A DNA stretch of 64,000 bases from Amaurobius ferox (Eukaryota; Arthropoda; Arachnida; Araneae; Amaurobiidae): contig OX578134.1 in NCBI GenBank assembly GCA_951213105.1, positions 143,816,880-143,880,879 of the forward strand. The letters are read 5' to 3'. A program made the position numbers and the translations under genes. Positions 12,111 to 21,851 of the stretch are shown here, one piece after another. Within the stretch, counting starts at the first letter, position 1; each line of letters starts with the position of its first letter. The notes beneath the pieces were generated by a model. That model was not told the origin of the DNA. It saw only the letters and a program-made list of their open reading frames with translations, and searched no databases.

Positions 12111-13329
12111 GTGGCCGGGGCTGGTTGGTGCAGAAGAAGCTGTATAATTTTGTCAGCTATGAAAGAGAGATCGTTTCCATTACTACTGTCAGTATGCACG
12201 TGTGCTACGCGGTATAACTTCACCTAAGTAGAAATTATTCCCTGAAAAAATGTTTTTGACTATAAAAGAAAATACTTTTTGTGTCTTCTTTTATGTTTTC
12301 TGAGCAATTTGAATGAAAACGTTTAACAGACTTTCAGATGTAGGACTTATTTAAATGCTGATTTGAAAAATAATTCCATTTTTGTTTATTGTGTTTGTCA
12401 ACTTTTTCTCTATGTGTAATGTATAACATGCCACTACATCGTTTGGATAAAAGTGATATATTAAATGCCCCCAATTACATTTAATTAATTATTTTCGAAT
12501 TTTCTTAGAAGAATAGTTCGACGCAATCAAGTCTTACGAGCAAAAATATTGAATATGAAGTTTTAAAAATATTAATGACAGAGTGATATGTCAAAAATAT
12601 TTATTTTTCATTCGTTTTGCTTTTAACATTGGCTTTTAACATTAGAAATAATACTTTCCAGAAACCATTATTTGCTTGTACTTTGTTATTGCAGTAATTT
12701 TTTATGTATTAGTATCATCTTGTAAATTCGGTCATATTTATATGTTTGCAAAGTAAATAAGTTTCTTCCTTTTGAGTTGAACTCGATTTGCTTTTGTATG
12801 TTTATGTGTTATATTTTTCTATACCCCATTTAAATTTTAACCGCTATTTCTGAAATTTGAAACTATTGTATAGATACAGTCTGCATTATGAATAGATCCA
12901 CTCTGCATTCCGCATAAATTACAAGATGGGTCACACTTTAATTTCTGTATTACTTCTATAATAACTACAAATTCTAACGCATTGCATTGGGAATTTTGAA
13001 TTGCAGAATCAATTATTAAAACGCATGGTATTTAAATTTTATTTTATAAAATGCGAATATCTTTACTCTTCATTTTGAGTAATTATACTACCTAAGTCTA
13101 CAGAGAATAAAATAAAGTCTACATAGAATAAATATCGTAATTTTACTATTATCTGTTGTGGTGACGTCCCCCCCCCCCCTGTTTTATCTTCTGGCTTAAT
13201 TATTTAGTAAGTGTCTAATTTCGACTTCAAAATTCATATCTTTCACTAACTTCGATTCTAATTTTCGATGCTCAGACGATTTCATCCATTTTAAGAATAG
13301 CTGTATATTTTATTGCTATTTTCATGTTT
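12111..13329. other. AT-rich stretch, nothing recognised
   Basis: No gene, RNA or element is recognised. A run of C lies at 13169-13179. Confidence 0.4.
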
Positions 13330-13565
13330 TTACTTCTCGGGGAGTTGAGAGTCTTCTTGTTTCTCTAGACAGTAGACAGGCGTATAGTGCGGTACTGTTT
13401 GGGGATTGTTCTAGAAGGTTTTGGAAACTAACGGACGGCGTGTAACGTGATTGAAATGGTCCAATCCCGCTTGATTATTTGGTTAGCGTCAGTGAGATTT
13501 TGCTGGTTCCGGAAGAGTCTGTTCTGTAACTTCGAAGCCGAGAGGAGCTATAAAAAATCCGGACT
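13330..13565 (+). repeat. GC-richer patch, possible LTR or promoter-like remnant
   Basis: The base composition is clearly less AT-rich than its surroundings, and two TATA-like motifs ('ctataaaaaat' and 'ctataaaaata') occur near 13550 and 13570. No termini, target duplication or coding frame could be defined, so the LTR reading is only a guess. Confidence 0.25.
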
Positions 13566-14459
13566 GCTATAAAAATACTGTGCCATTTTATTCAATTATG
13601 AAGGCACATAAGAATACATTTTTTGGTGTTTTCTCCTATAGATAATATAATTATATCATCAAAGGGTATTTCTATAGGATTAAATTGAATTCGAAGTGTG
13701 TGCTAATCTAAATCTGATATCAAACTAAAGCATAACTGGAACCATAATTGCATATTTTTCACGGTGGGTGAAGTATCATGGAAAAACCGAAAAAAAAACG
13801 GCATGCTGAATAATAATATAAGCCCCTGTGTTGAGTCATCAATTCCATTCCATCTTTGGAGAGTCGTATAGGTTCTTACCTCACCTTTTGTGTTTCAAGT
13901 GCCTTCATGAGGATGGGCAAAATGTGTCCCTTCTACAGGCATGATTATATTTGTAAGTACTTTATTTTTTTTAATATTTATTGATGGAGCTCATATTAGA
14001 ACTGAAATGGTGGTGGTGTTTCGAAAATTATAATACAAGAACCTTAAAGCTCCAATAATAATGCTGTATGTTATTGATTTGTATTGGGAATACATATTGT
14101 GTCTCTGGTCTGTTATTAAAAATTATGATTATGCTATTTAATGATTGTGTAAAAATTGTATAAAAATATGTGCCGGCAAAAATGTCATGAGTAATTATTC
14201 TGCATCCATCTCATTATTGATTAAATATTTTTTATCTTGAATTAAACTATTATTGTTTTGTTCGGGTCCATGTTTTGGGTAAATCCCCAAGCACATAACG
14301 TGAACCTGTCATTTCCCCTATATTTATTCACTTGAAATATTTGATGATTTCAAATAGGTGTCGGATAATATATCTTCATCGATTGTTGCATTTATAATGT
14401 ATAATTTCATGAATATGATATGATCATCCTTATATTATCTTCCTTCAATGATGATCCAC
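13566..14459. other. AT-rich stretch, nothing recognised
   Basis: No supported feature. Confidence 0.4.
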
Positions 14460-14745
14460 GTTCCATCGCTGGCGTACGTTCCGACAATAATATTCCCTCT
14501 GCAACTGTACCATGATCGGACACTGTGGATGATGTGTTTATTTAGCAGCAGCTTAAAAATTTCGATGTTTCCTGGATCTCAACGATGAACCTTAGTTCAA
14601 CAATCTATACATATGATAGTTTATTAAATTCCTTGAATGGTTTTTCACAGTTATACCCTTGGAAACTGCATTATTCATATGTGATTTTTAAATTACTTCA
14701 AATGTAAACTAGACCGTAGAATACTAATTTAATTAAGTTTAATTT
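14460..14745 (+). repeat. Dispersed repeat family alpha, diverged copy
   Basis: The 3' half matches 52310-52390: both have a 'cagttata/gcaattat' block, an 'attcat(a/t)t(g/c)tga(t/c)tttt(a)aa' block and 'aatgtaaac.agaccgtagaa'. The 5' half is too diverged to align by eye. Confidence 0.4.
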
Positions 14746-14809
14746 CGAATTATCAGACATGATGTTAGAGTAAATATATTTTGGTTTAATAAAGGATATT
14801 TTGTTGATC

Positions 14810-14875
14810 ACTAGAGTGTATTTGTGAGTGTGTTGTGTTGATCACTAGAGTGTATGAAAATCACTAGAGTGTATT
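14810..14875 (+). repeat. Three copies of 'atcactagagtgta'
   Basis: The 14-bp word recurs three times within about 65 bp, the first two preceded by 'ttg'. This is a minor local duplication with no other apparent meaning. Confidence 0.7.
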
Positions 14876-15082
14876 TTAAATTAATGATAAAATGTGTTGC
14901 GGTAATAATACTTACCGAACCATTTTTAGATACGTATAAAAGTTTATTTGCTGTGTAATGTATTTGTTGTGTTAAATTCTGGGGTATTTATTAATTAAAC
15001 ACAGCTATGTCTTGTCATATAAAATTCATAAATTTGAACTAATTCATTTTGCTATTTAAACTTAGTTAAAATAAAATTTTTA

Positions 15083-15530
15083 CATCTAAATAATTGTGAA
15101 GAAACACATTATTTTTGTCAGTGCCAGTTTAACGCTTCAGTTCAAAACATAAGCATACAGCAGCAAACCAATCCAACACTTATGCATTAAAACGATCGTA
15201 AACAAAATCCTCCTTATAAAAATGTACGATGACTGTAAAAATATCTGTAATATAAAATGTCTCTAAGTACACTTGAAAATCAAAGTTTTAGAAGACAAAA
15301 CATACTAGATCAATAAGTCACATCACGCACTTAAGGCCAAGAAAAAGACATTTCTGTCAACAAAGTCTTTCATCTTAGGTGGTCTGATATAGTTATCAAA
15401 TGCTTGTATGCTTCATTAGATTAGAAATTACCACGCGAATACTGCAATCAGGACAATTGTCACGGGTTTGACACCATAATTAACTCTCCATCGTGAGAGG
15501 CCACATCCCCTTCTTGACTTATATCCGAAT
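15083..15530 (+). repeat. Dispersed repeat family gamma, copy 2
   Basis: Homologous to 9290-9745, block for block and in the same orientation, at a distance of about 5.8 kb. Divergence is substantial, so the duplication is old. Confidence 0.6.
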
Positions 15531-15965
15531 CGAATAAATTCTTGGCTGGTAGTCACTTCCATTTAATAATTAAAAGTAACTCTTTTTTTCCTGTCAATTT
15601 TATTTTATTTAATAAAACGCTATACTAATATCCGACTTTAGAATTAAGTACCTTAAAAGTTAAATAAATTTAAAGAAACGTAAATCAAGTATTACATGAT
15701 ATACTTACTATTAACAAAGCTATAGTACGTGTAAAATAAAAATGCATCTATTTATTACCCTAAATGCAGAATATAAATGCAGTATATAAAATTCAGTATA
15801 TATTGTTCTAAATGCAGTGTATAATTATATTAAAATAATAATTAACTGCAGAACCAGAAAAGATATAAAACATCTTATGAATTTAGAACTGTAAATTTTT
15901 TGTGCATATTATAATACACATTTGTATAAAAATTGCTAAAGAATTTCTGGTGGCTAATTTAATAG
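15531..15965. other. AT-rich stretch, nothing recognised
   Basis: No supported feature. Confidence 0.4.
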
Positions 15966-16369
15966 TAGGGGAGACTGGAGTAATGGCAATCACCTAAGGA
16001 AATTTTTACCGTGCAAGTCTAATTTTAAAGCTATCTTGTTCAAACCACATGAAAATCAATAAGAATTTTATGCACTTTTTAGTAATATTGTTAAATTATT
16101 TTTAACTTCTTTCTTTTATTATTAAAATATTTTTAACAAAATTGTACCTTTGATCGACATTACCCCTAGGTTGGGGTAATGACAGTCTGTATTTAAATCC
16201 ATTGAAAATCATAGTAAAATAAATTATTAAGGGTAAAATTACTAAAAACACAGTTTTTACTCATTTCGCTGTATTTATTTTTCAATACTGTAACATGAGG
16301 GTTACTACATTAGAACAAATCAGACTATATATATATATATATATGCCTAATAAAAATACATTGTCTTTA

Positions 16370-17078
16370 TTCATTGCATAAGTCACATTTGTAGCACTCA
16401 GCACTATCCCATCCTGAACATATATCATGATCCCATTTTCCACAAACTGTGCATCGAAACCAAAGTTCTCGATCTATTTATTCCAAATTCTTAACACTAA
16501 AAACAAATTTCTTCATTGTTATCAAATTCTTCAATTTCAGATTCATCTTGACATAACATCTTTCCTGGGAACACCGAGTGCTATTGGCACATTTCGGGCG
16601 CGGTAGCTCGGTGGTTTGCGCGCTGGTTCTGCACGCTGCCACAACTGCCGCCATGCTTATGCGGAGTACGATCACGTTAAACATGTGGGTCCGTAAGTCC
16701 TTCAGAGAAGTTGGTGGTAGTGGAAGGAGGGTGCGGTTCCTGTGGATGCCTCCCCCACTGGGGTACGGTCTAAATTGGGTGTCACTTCCCGGCCGTCCAA
16801 ATAGTTACCTTATACCTTTCTGGTCGGTTGGACGGTCTGGGTCTCAACAACAACATCTTTCCATCATTGGAATCGTCAGAGTCGAAAAGTTCTGTGCACG
16901 ATCGTTTCTTAGTATTCCTTTTCTTTTTAGTTTTGGAGTTGGGGCCAAAATTTTTAGGATTATTTTGTTTCTCTATCTTAGCTTCTTTTATGATTTTTTT
17001 TTCTGAAAGATTTTTCTTCATTGAGATCGAAGTGAGGATTTCTGAGTGCTGCTTTCGTCTTGGTCTTTTGGAAGTCAA
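16370..17078 (-). pseudogene. Transposase C-terminal remnant, split by a SINE
   Basis: Reading right to left, 17078-16862 encodes a basic stretch rich in KKK and KRN, then a 'DSDDSNDGKM' acidic segment. The frame continues on the other side of the SINE with further acidic residues, then meets a one-base shift and a TAA stop near 16495-16480. Beyond the stop, 16478-16370 encodes a cluster of the form W-x-R-C-x2-C-x2-W-x-H-x2-C-x7-C-x2-C-x2-C. Such a zinc-ribbon/PHD-like tail is known at the C-terminus of many pogo/Tigger-type transposases. No catalytic DDE core is seen. The reading is mine; a domain search would settle it. Confidence 0.5.
16564..16851 (+). mobile_element. 5S-derived SINE, 5'-truncated copy
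   Basis: It starts inside the 3' end of the 5S rRNA-like head ('cctgggaacaccg'), then runs through the SINE body ('gggcgcggtagctcggtggt', 'cacaactgccgcc', 'cttcccggccgtccaa') to the tail 'ggacggtctgggtctcaaca'. It is flanked by an 11-bp direct repeat, 'aacatctttcc', at 16555-16565 and 16852-16862; the left repeat overlaps the first bases of the insert. It sits in the coding part of the pogo-like element, so it is younger than that element. Confidence 0.8.
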
Positions 17079-17545
17079 ATTATCCGGCCAAGTGCTGCAA
17101 CCAGGTAATGGAGAAATTTCTTCTATTAGAACTCTCTTCTATTGGAAATTTTATATTCCCTGACTGTCATTACCCCAAGAGCACGGCATATTTGCGACCG
17201 TTAAAACTAAATAACAAACTATTTCTACATTGAGAACAAATATACTATTAAACAGTACCATTATTACAGTATAGTTCATGATATACGATAATTCGCACCA
17301 AGGTGAAATTCGAGTACTTATCGTGATATAAAGATGATCAATTCTTAGATCACAAGACACAAAAAACAACTTCCTTTCACAACAACTAGATGTGCGCGAG
17401 TGGCGCAGATAGCGCCACTCGCGAAGAGAGTTCCCTATGCGACCACGAGGTAGCAGCACTCGCTAGCGCGTTTCTGCCACAAAGCAGATACGAGATACTG
17501 GTGACCGCCATTACCTGGTGACCGTCATTACCCCAGTCTCCCCTA

Positions 17546-18204
17546 TACCAACGAAGATAGTAGTTTAGCATAAAAGTAGAATCCGACACGAAACAAAATA
17601 CCAAATTGACTATTCGGAAATAGGGTTCTTTGTGAAAAAAGGCCATATCATGACCGTACTAAAAATATATGTTCACAAAGTCTACAAATATATCGTATTT
17701 AGACTCTATAATGTATCGAAATCTATAATGTATCGAACTACAAAGATAAATTTGAAGAAAATTTTAATACACATAGATATTCAAATCAACATAAGACGAA
17801 GCCTGTTATTTGCCTTTGAAACTAATTGGCCAGTTTTTTTTGTATGTATGCTATATTTAGAAGTTGTTATTTAAAACGCTAGAAGAACTTGGAAATCGAA
17901 TAATAAACTTGGATAACTTGTAAATCGAATAAACTTGGATAATTTGTAAATCAAATAAACTTACATAACTTGTAAGTCGAATTTGTTATCCTGTTTTTCT
18001 TGTGTTTTGAATATATAGGCCCTGCTATACATTTGAGTTCAATGTTGTGATACAACTAATGATTTGACGGAAGGAATTCGAAAAAAAAAATTGATTTAAT
18101 AAAATATTTAATATCAATGTTGGAATACCTCATAGACATATAAAAACATTTTAGAAGGCACCGTTGAGGTTTTACTAATAAAATATATTTATACCCCCGT
18201 CCGA
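17546..18204. repeat. AT-rich stretch with three 26-bp tandem units
   Basis: Units 17905-17930, 17931-17956 and 17957-17982 follow the consensus 'aaacttggataacttgtaa' plus 'atcgaat'. A partial unit precedes them. The rest of the stretch holds nothing I recognise. Confidence 0.7.
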
Positions 18205-18440
18205 GCTTGGGGCGATGTTTACAGATTTTTGTCCGATTCGAGTTTTATTTAAAGTTTGCGTTTTGTTGTGCTACAGCCAAGAGGCTTTTTACAGGATTCG
18301 TAATAAATCTCCTATAATGTTTAAATTCTGTGGAAAAATATTGCGCAGAAATTTTTTTTTAAACTTCTTGCGAATTTCTGGATGGAAACGAAAAGCCATA
18401 TATCGAATTAGATATTTTGAACCAAAATAAATATTTTGCT
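18205..18440 (+). repeat. Dispersed repeat family beta, copy 2
   Basis: Diagnostic blocks: 'gttttgttgtgctacagcca', 'cgtaataaatct', 'ataatgtttaaattctg' and a terminal 'gaaccaaaataaat'. It contains an open frame of 71 codons, but the homologous segments in other copies are interrupted. Confidence 0.6.
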
Positions 18441-18890
18441 GCATTTCTTTTCGCTTACAACACTGGAGGGTGTTTTTTGCTCACGCTGAGAGCAAGTTCA
18501 GTTTTTTGTTCAAGTAGGAAGTTGTGTTTTCCCTTTGGGTTTCCATCGTCTGCTGTTTGAAGAGACACTTTAAAATACATACCCAGTTTTTGCATTTCTG
18601 CTGAGAAAGTTTGATGCTGATTTTGAGTTTATGGATTTCAGTCTAAGTACGCATGGATAAAGTATTTGGTTAAATCGAAATATTTTATATTTATTTCTGC
18701 TATGTATTTAAAAAGAACAAAATATTTTTGATTTGGAGTTCAAGTTTCATTCAAGAATGCATGCTTATTTATGCATAAAATTTATTCTTTTGCCATATTA
18801 AAATGTATATTTTTAAATTTTAGGACTTTCAATATTGTAATTTTATGGAAAAAGGTTTCTACATATAAATTTAAATGCTTAATTCACTTT
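18441..18890. other. AT-rich stretch, nothing recognised
   Basis: No supported feature. Confidence 0.4.
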
Positions 18891-19631
18891 TCCTAAGCTG
18901 TATTCAGTGGAATTTTTGTAACAAAATTATAGGCTCATCTCAGTAAACTCTTAAAATGTAAACAATTATATTTGATTCTTAAAATATTAGATGAATTAAA
19001 TTATATTTTCAATACAATTCAATTTTAAGAATTTTTCATTCATTTAATTTTGCGTCAGTAATAAAACGCACTCAAATGTTGTTGGTGCTGACTGTTATTG
19101 CCATTTTTTCAATATTAAATTTATGTTCCAAGTTTGAATTTATGATATTTGGTACTATGCTGCTATATAATACCAAAATAAAGTATACTTCCATCGATAA
19201 TGCATTGTTTTTCAAATGAATATATGTTTAAATGTTGTTTAAAACTTCATAATAAAAATTTATAATGCTAAAACTTTTAACATAAATACCAGTAAGATCA
19301 TTTTCTTGAAATCCATTGTAAAGTTAAATATGTTTGTAATGAATATATAATTTCTATCAACAAATTCCCGCTCCTCACGCAGGTTCATTACAATTAGGTG
19401 ACTATAAATGAGGGGCATTTGACAAACTAAAACATACATCAAATGTTGAAAGAAATTTGCTGACATAAATTTTGTAATCCTTTAGTCCGTAAGTAACTAT
19501 TTAAATGCTTGATCGATCTCTATGCGAACATCCACACGTCTGCACAACGATCAGTTCGTTTTTAATAACGGTTATTGATATCCGATGCAAATGTGACTTT
19601 TTTCAAATATGAACCAAAATTGGAGAATAAT
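18891..19631 (+). repeat. 741-bp direct duplication, copy 1
   Basis: It starts 'tcctaagctgtattcagtgg' and ends 'ccaaaattggagaataat'. Identity to copy 2 (19649-20389) is high, with mismatches roughly every 30-60 bp. The offset is 758 bp and only 17 bp separate the copies. A 68-codon minus-strand frame (19260-19466) is open in both copies with a few substitutions, but high overall identity explains that without selection. Confidence 0.9.
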
Positions 19632-19648
19632 CCTAACAACGGTCAGTT

Positions 19649-20389
19649 TCCTCAGCTGTATTCAGTGGACTTTTTGTAATAAAATTATAGGCTCATCTCA
19701 GTAAACTCTTAAAACGTAAACAATTATATTTGATTTTTAAAATATTAGATGTATTAAATTATATTTTCAATACAATTCAATTTTAAGAATTTTTCATTCA
19801 TTTAATTTTGCGTCAGTAATAAGACGCACTCAAATGTTGTTGATGCTGACTGTTATTGCCATTTTTTCAATATTAAATTTATGTTCCAAGTTTGAATTTA
19901 TGATATTTGGTACTATGCTGCTGTATAATACCAAAATAAAGTATACTTCCATCGATAATGCATTGTTTTTCAAATGGATAGATGTTTAAATGTTGTTTAA
20001 AACTTCATAATTAAAATTTATAATGCTAAAACTTTTAAGATAAATACCAGTAAAATCATTTTCTTGAAATCCATTGTAAAGTCAAATATGTTTGTAATGA
20101 ATATACAATTTCTATCAACAAATTCCCGCTCCTCACGCAGGTTCATTACAATTAGGTGACTACAAATCAGGGGCATTTGACAAACTAAAACATACATCAA
20201 ATGTTGAAAGAAATTTGCTGACATAAATTTTGTAATCCTTTAGTCCGTAAGTAACTATTTAAACGCTTGATTGATCTCTATGCGAACATCAACACGTCTG
20301 CACAACGCTCGGTTCGTTTTTAATTACGGTTATTGATATCCGATGCAAATGTGACTTTTTTCAAATATGAACCAAAATTGGAGAATAAT
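19649..20389 (+). repeat. 741-bp direct duplication, copy 2
   Basis: The second copy of 18891-19631. Neither copy has obvious terminal inverted repeats or TG...CA ends, so a segmental tandem duplication is more likely than two LTRs, although an LTR pair with its interior lost cannot be excluded. Confidence 0.9.
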
Positions 20390-20527
20390 GGAGATATTTT
20401 TGGATTAGGGAATTTTCCGGCCAGTTACATTAGTCTAGGCATTCGTGTATCTAAATGAACTGTCTGCCCTTTCTGAATGTAGGTGAACATCTCTGAGACA
20501 TAAATACATACATATTTTATCTTATAT

Positions 20528-21500
20528 ACACTGCTCACAACTGAAATAGCAACACCATAAAGTTGTAGGTGTAGCCTTATGTAAATCAAGCAATGGAAAC
20601 AACAAGGCGAAATGTGCAAATGATCACAGTTTCGTTACGCATAGTGACGCAATACCTTACCGAGCAGCATAAAAGCATCAGGTCAAGGAGGAGCGATATC
20701 AGAGCTAAATTGTAGCGTCATTGGTTTCAGGTTCTAAAAATCAACACAGTATGCCAAGAATTTGTCTACGTACAGCATACGTTCAGTTGTCAACGGAACA
20801 GCAACAAATCATTGTTCTACATGAGTGTGGAATGAACCTTCGAAAGATCGCTGAACTATTGGGTCGTAATGTGAGCACAGTTCAACGGTGTGTGTTACGG
20901 TTCGTGAGAGACAACGAAACGACACGAAGATCAAGTAGTGGAGCTTCCGGGTGTACCATACAACGTGAAGACCGTATGCGTCTGAGAAGCGTTGCGCGGG
21001 ATCCATTTACCACAGCAACAGTGTTGCAACGACATCTATCCCACACTACAGGCAAGGTGGTTTCGAAGCAAACAATTCTAAACCGTCTGCATGATGCAGG
21101 ACTCTGAGGTAGACGACCTTTTCGACACCTACTGTTTCAACGTCTTCACCGGTTAAGTGGCTTCCTGTGGTGTCAAATGAGACGCAATTGATCGACAGAA
21201 TGGCGATTCACGGATGAATCACGAATCTGTTTTGGTATGCCAGATGGCCGTACTCGCGTATGGCGTCGCTTTCAACAATGCCACCAGGAATATTTTTCTA
21301 TCAGTCACCACACAGCCCCCCTAAGTGGTACCATGGTATGGGACGGTATAACATTTAATGGACGAACACTTTTGGTCCACATTTCTGGCAGTATCACGGC
21401 ACAACGATGCGTCTCTGATAGTCAGAGACCAGTGGTACAGACATATCTGTCAACCAGGCTTGGATTGATTTTTCAGCAGGATAATGCCATATCAGGATAT
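20528..21500 (+). mobile_element. Truncated Tc1-like transposon
   Basis: The left end is a Tc1-type terminal repeat-like sequence ('ctgctcacaactgaaatagc') near 20530. A transposase-like coding region follows. The element stops at about 21500, just after the second catalytic motif, so the last third of the transposase and the right terminal repeat are missing. It abuts the Penelope-like element; either a deletion removed the rest or the retroelement inserted there. Confidence 0.75.
20751..21500 (+). pseudogene. Tc1-like transposase pseudogene
   Basis: The first part (MPRICLRT... from 20751; an upstream ATG at 20721 is also in frame) is a helix-turn-helix region with 'LRKIAELLGRNVSTVQR', typical of the paired-like DNA-binding domain of Tc1 transposases. 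The frame ends at a TGA at 21107. Continued similarity is in another frame: 'WRFTDESR' carries the first catalytic aspartate (D-D-E triad), then 'RTRVWRR', 'TMVWDGI', and 'IFQQDNA' with the second aspartate near 21475. The third acidic residue is absent. Not functional. Confidence 0.8.
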
Positions 21501-21851
21501 GCAGGATAATGATATCATTCTCTGCAAAACTACAGTATCAATTATAGCTATTTCAAAATACGCAAGAGATGGTTCAGGAGTAAAAACAAGAAAAAACAAA
21601 ATTTGGACTTCAGCATGAAATCTTTTAGGAGTTTTATACAGGATGTATATGGACATGAAGATCATAAACCTGATATTATACGTACGTATATTCTGTATTC
21701 AAAACATTCATGCTTAACATTTGGAAAACTTGGTTAAAACAATTAACAGTCTGGAAAACGAAAGAAACAAATTTATTTCAGAAACTGAATTTAGCTACTA
21801 CTAGCGATTGGCTAAAAAAACGTTTTAACTTCCTTAATATCAAATTACAGA

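Larger units (their letters stand above)
15968..17543 (-). mobile_element. Decayed pogo-like DNA transposon with TA target duplication
   Basis: Terminal inverted repeats of about 27 bp start 'ggggagactgg(a/g)gtaatg' at both ends (15968 and, on the minus strand, 17543), and each end is flanked by TA (15966-15967 and 17544-17545). A subterminal 'tggtgaccg(c/t)cattacc' unit is repeated twice at the right end. TIRs plus a TA duplication fit the Tc1/mariner/pogo superfamily. The retained coding DNA on the minus strand is a transposase C-terminus: a lysine/arginine-rich then acidic serine tail and a cysteine/histidine cluster. At 1.6 kb it is probably internally deleted, and a SINE (16564-16851) splits its frame. 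Confidence 0.65.

Noticed and set aside
16578..17006. Open frame of 142 codons similar to the frame at 54679-54969 on the other strand
   Set aside because: The similarity is that of two SINE copies. The frame crosses the SINE, its target duplication and transposon sequence, so it is not a gene.
19260..20224. Conserved 68-residue protein in both halves of the 741-bp duplication
   Set aside because: Noncoding parts of the duplication are equally conserved, so the open frame is no evidence of selection.
18891..20389. LTR pair of a retrotransposon
   Set aside because: Only 17 bp separate the copies and the ends are not TG...CA; no primer-binding site or polypurine tract was seen.
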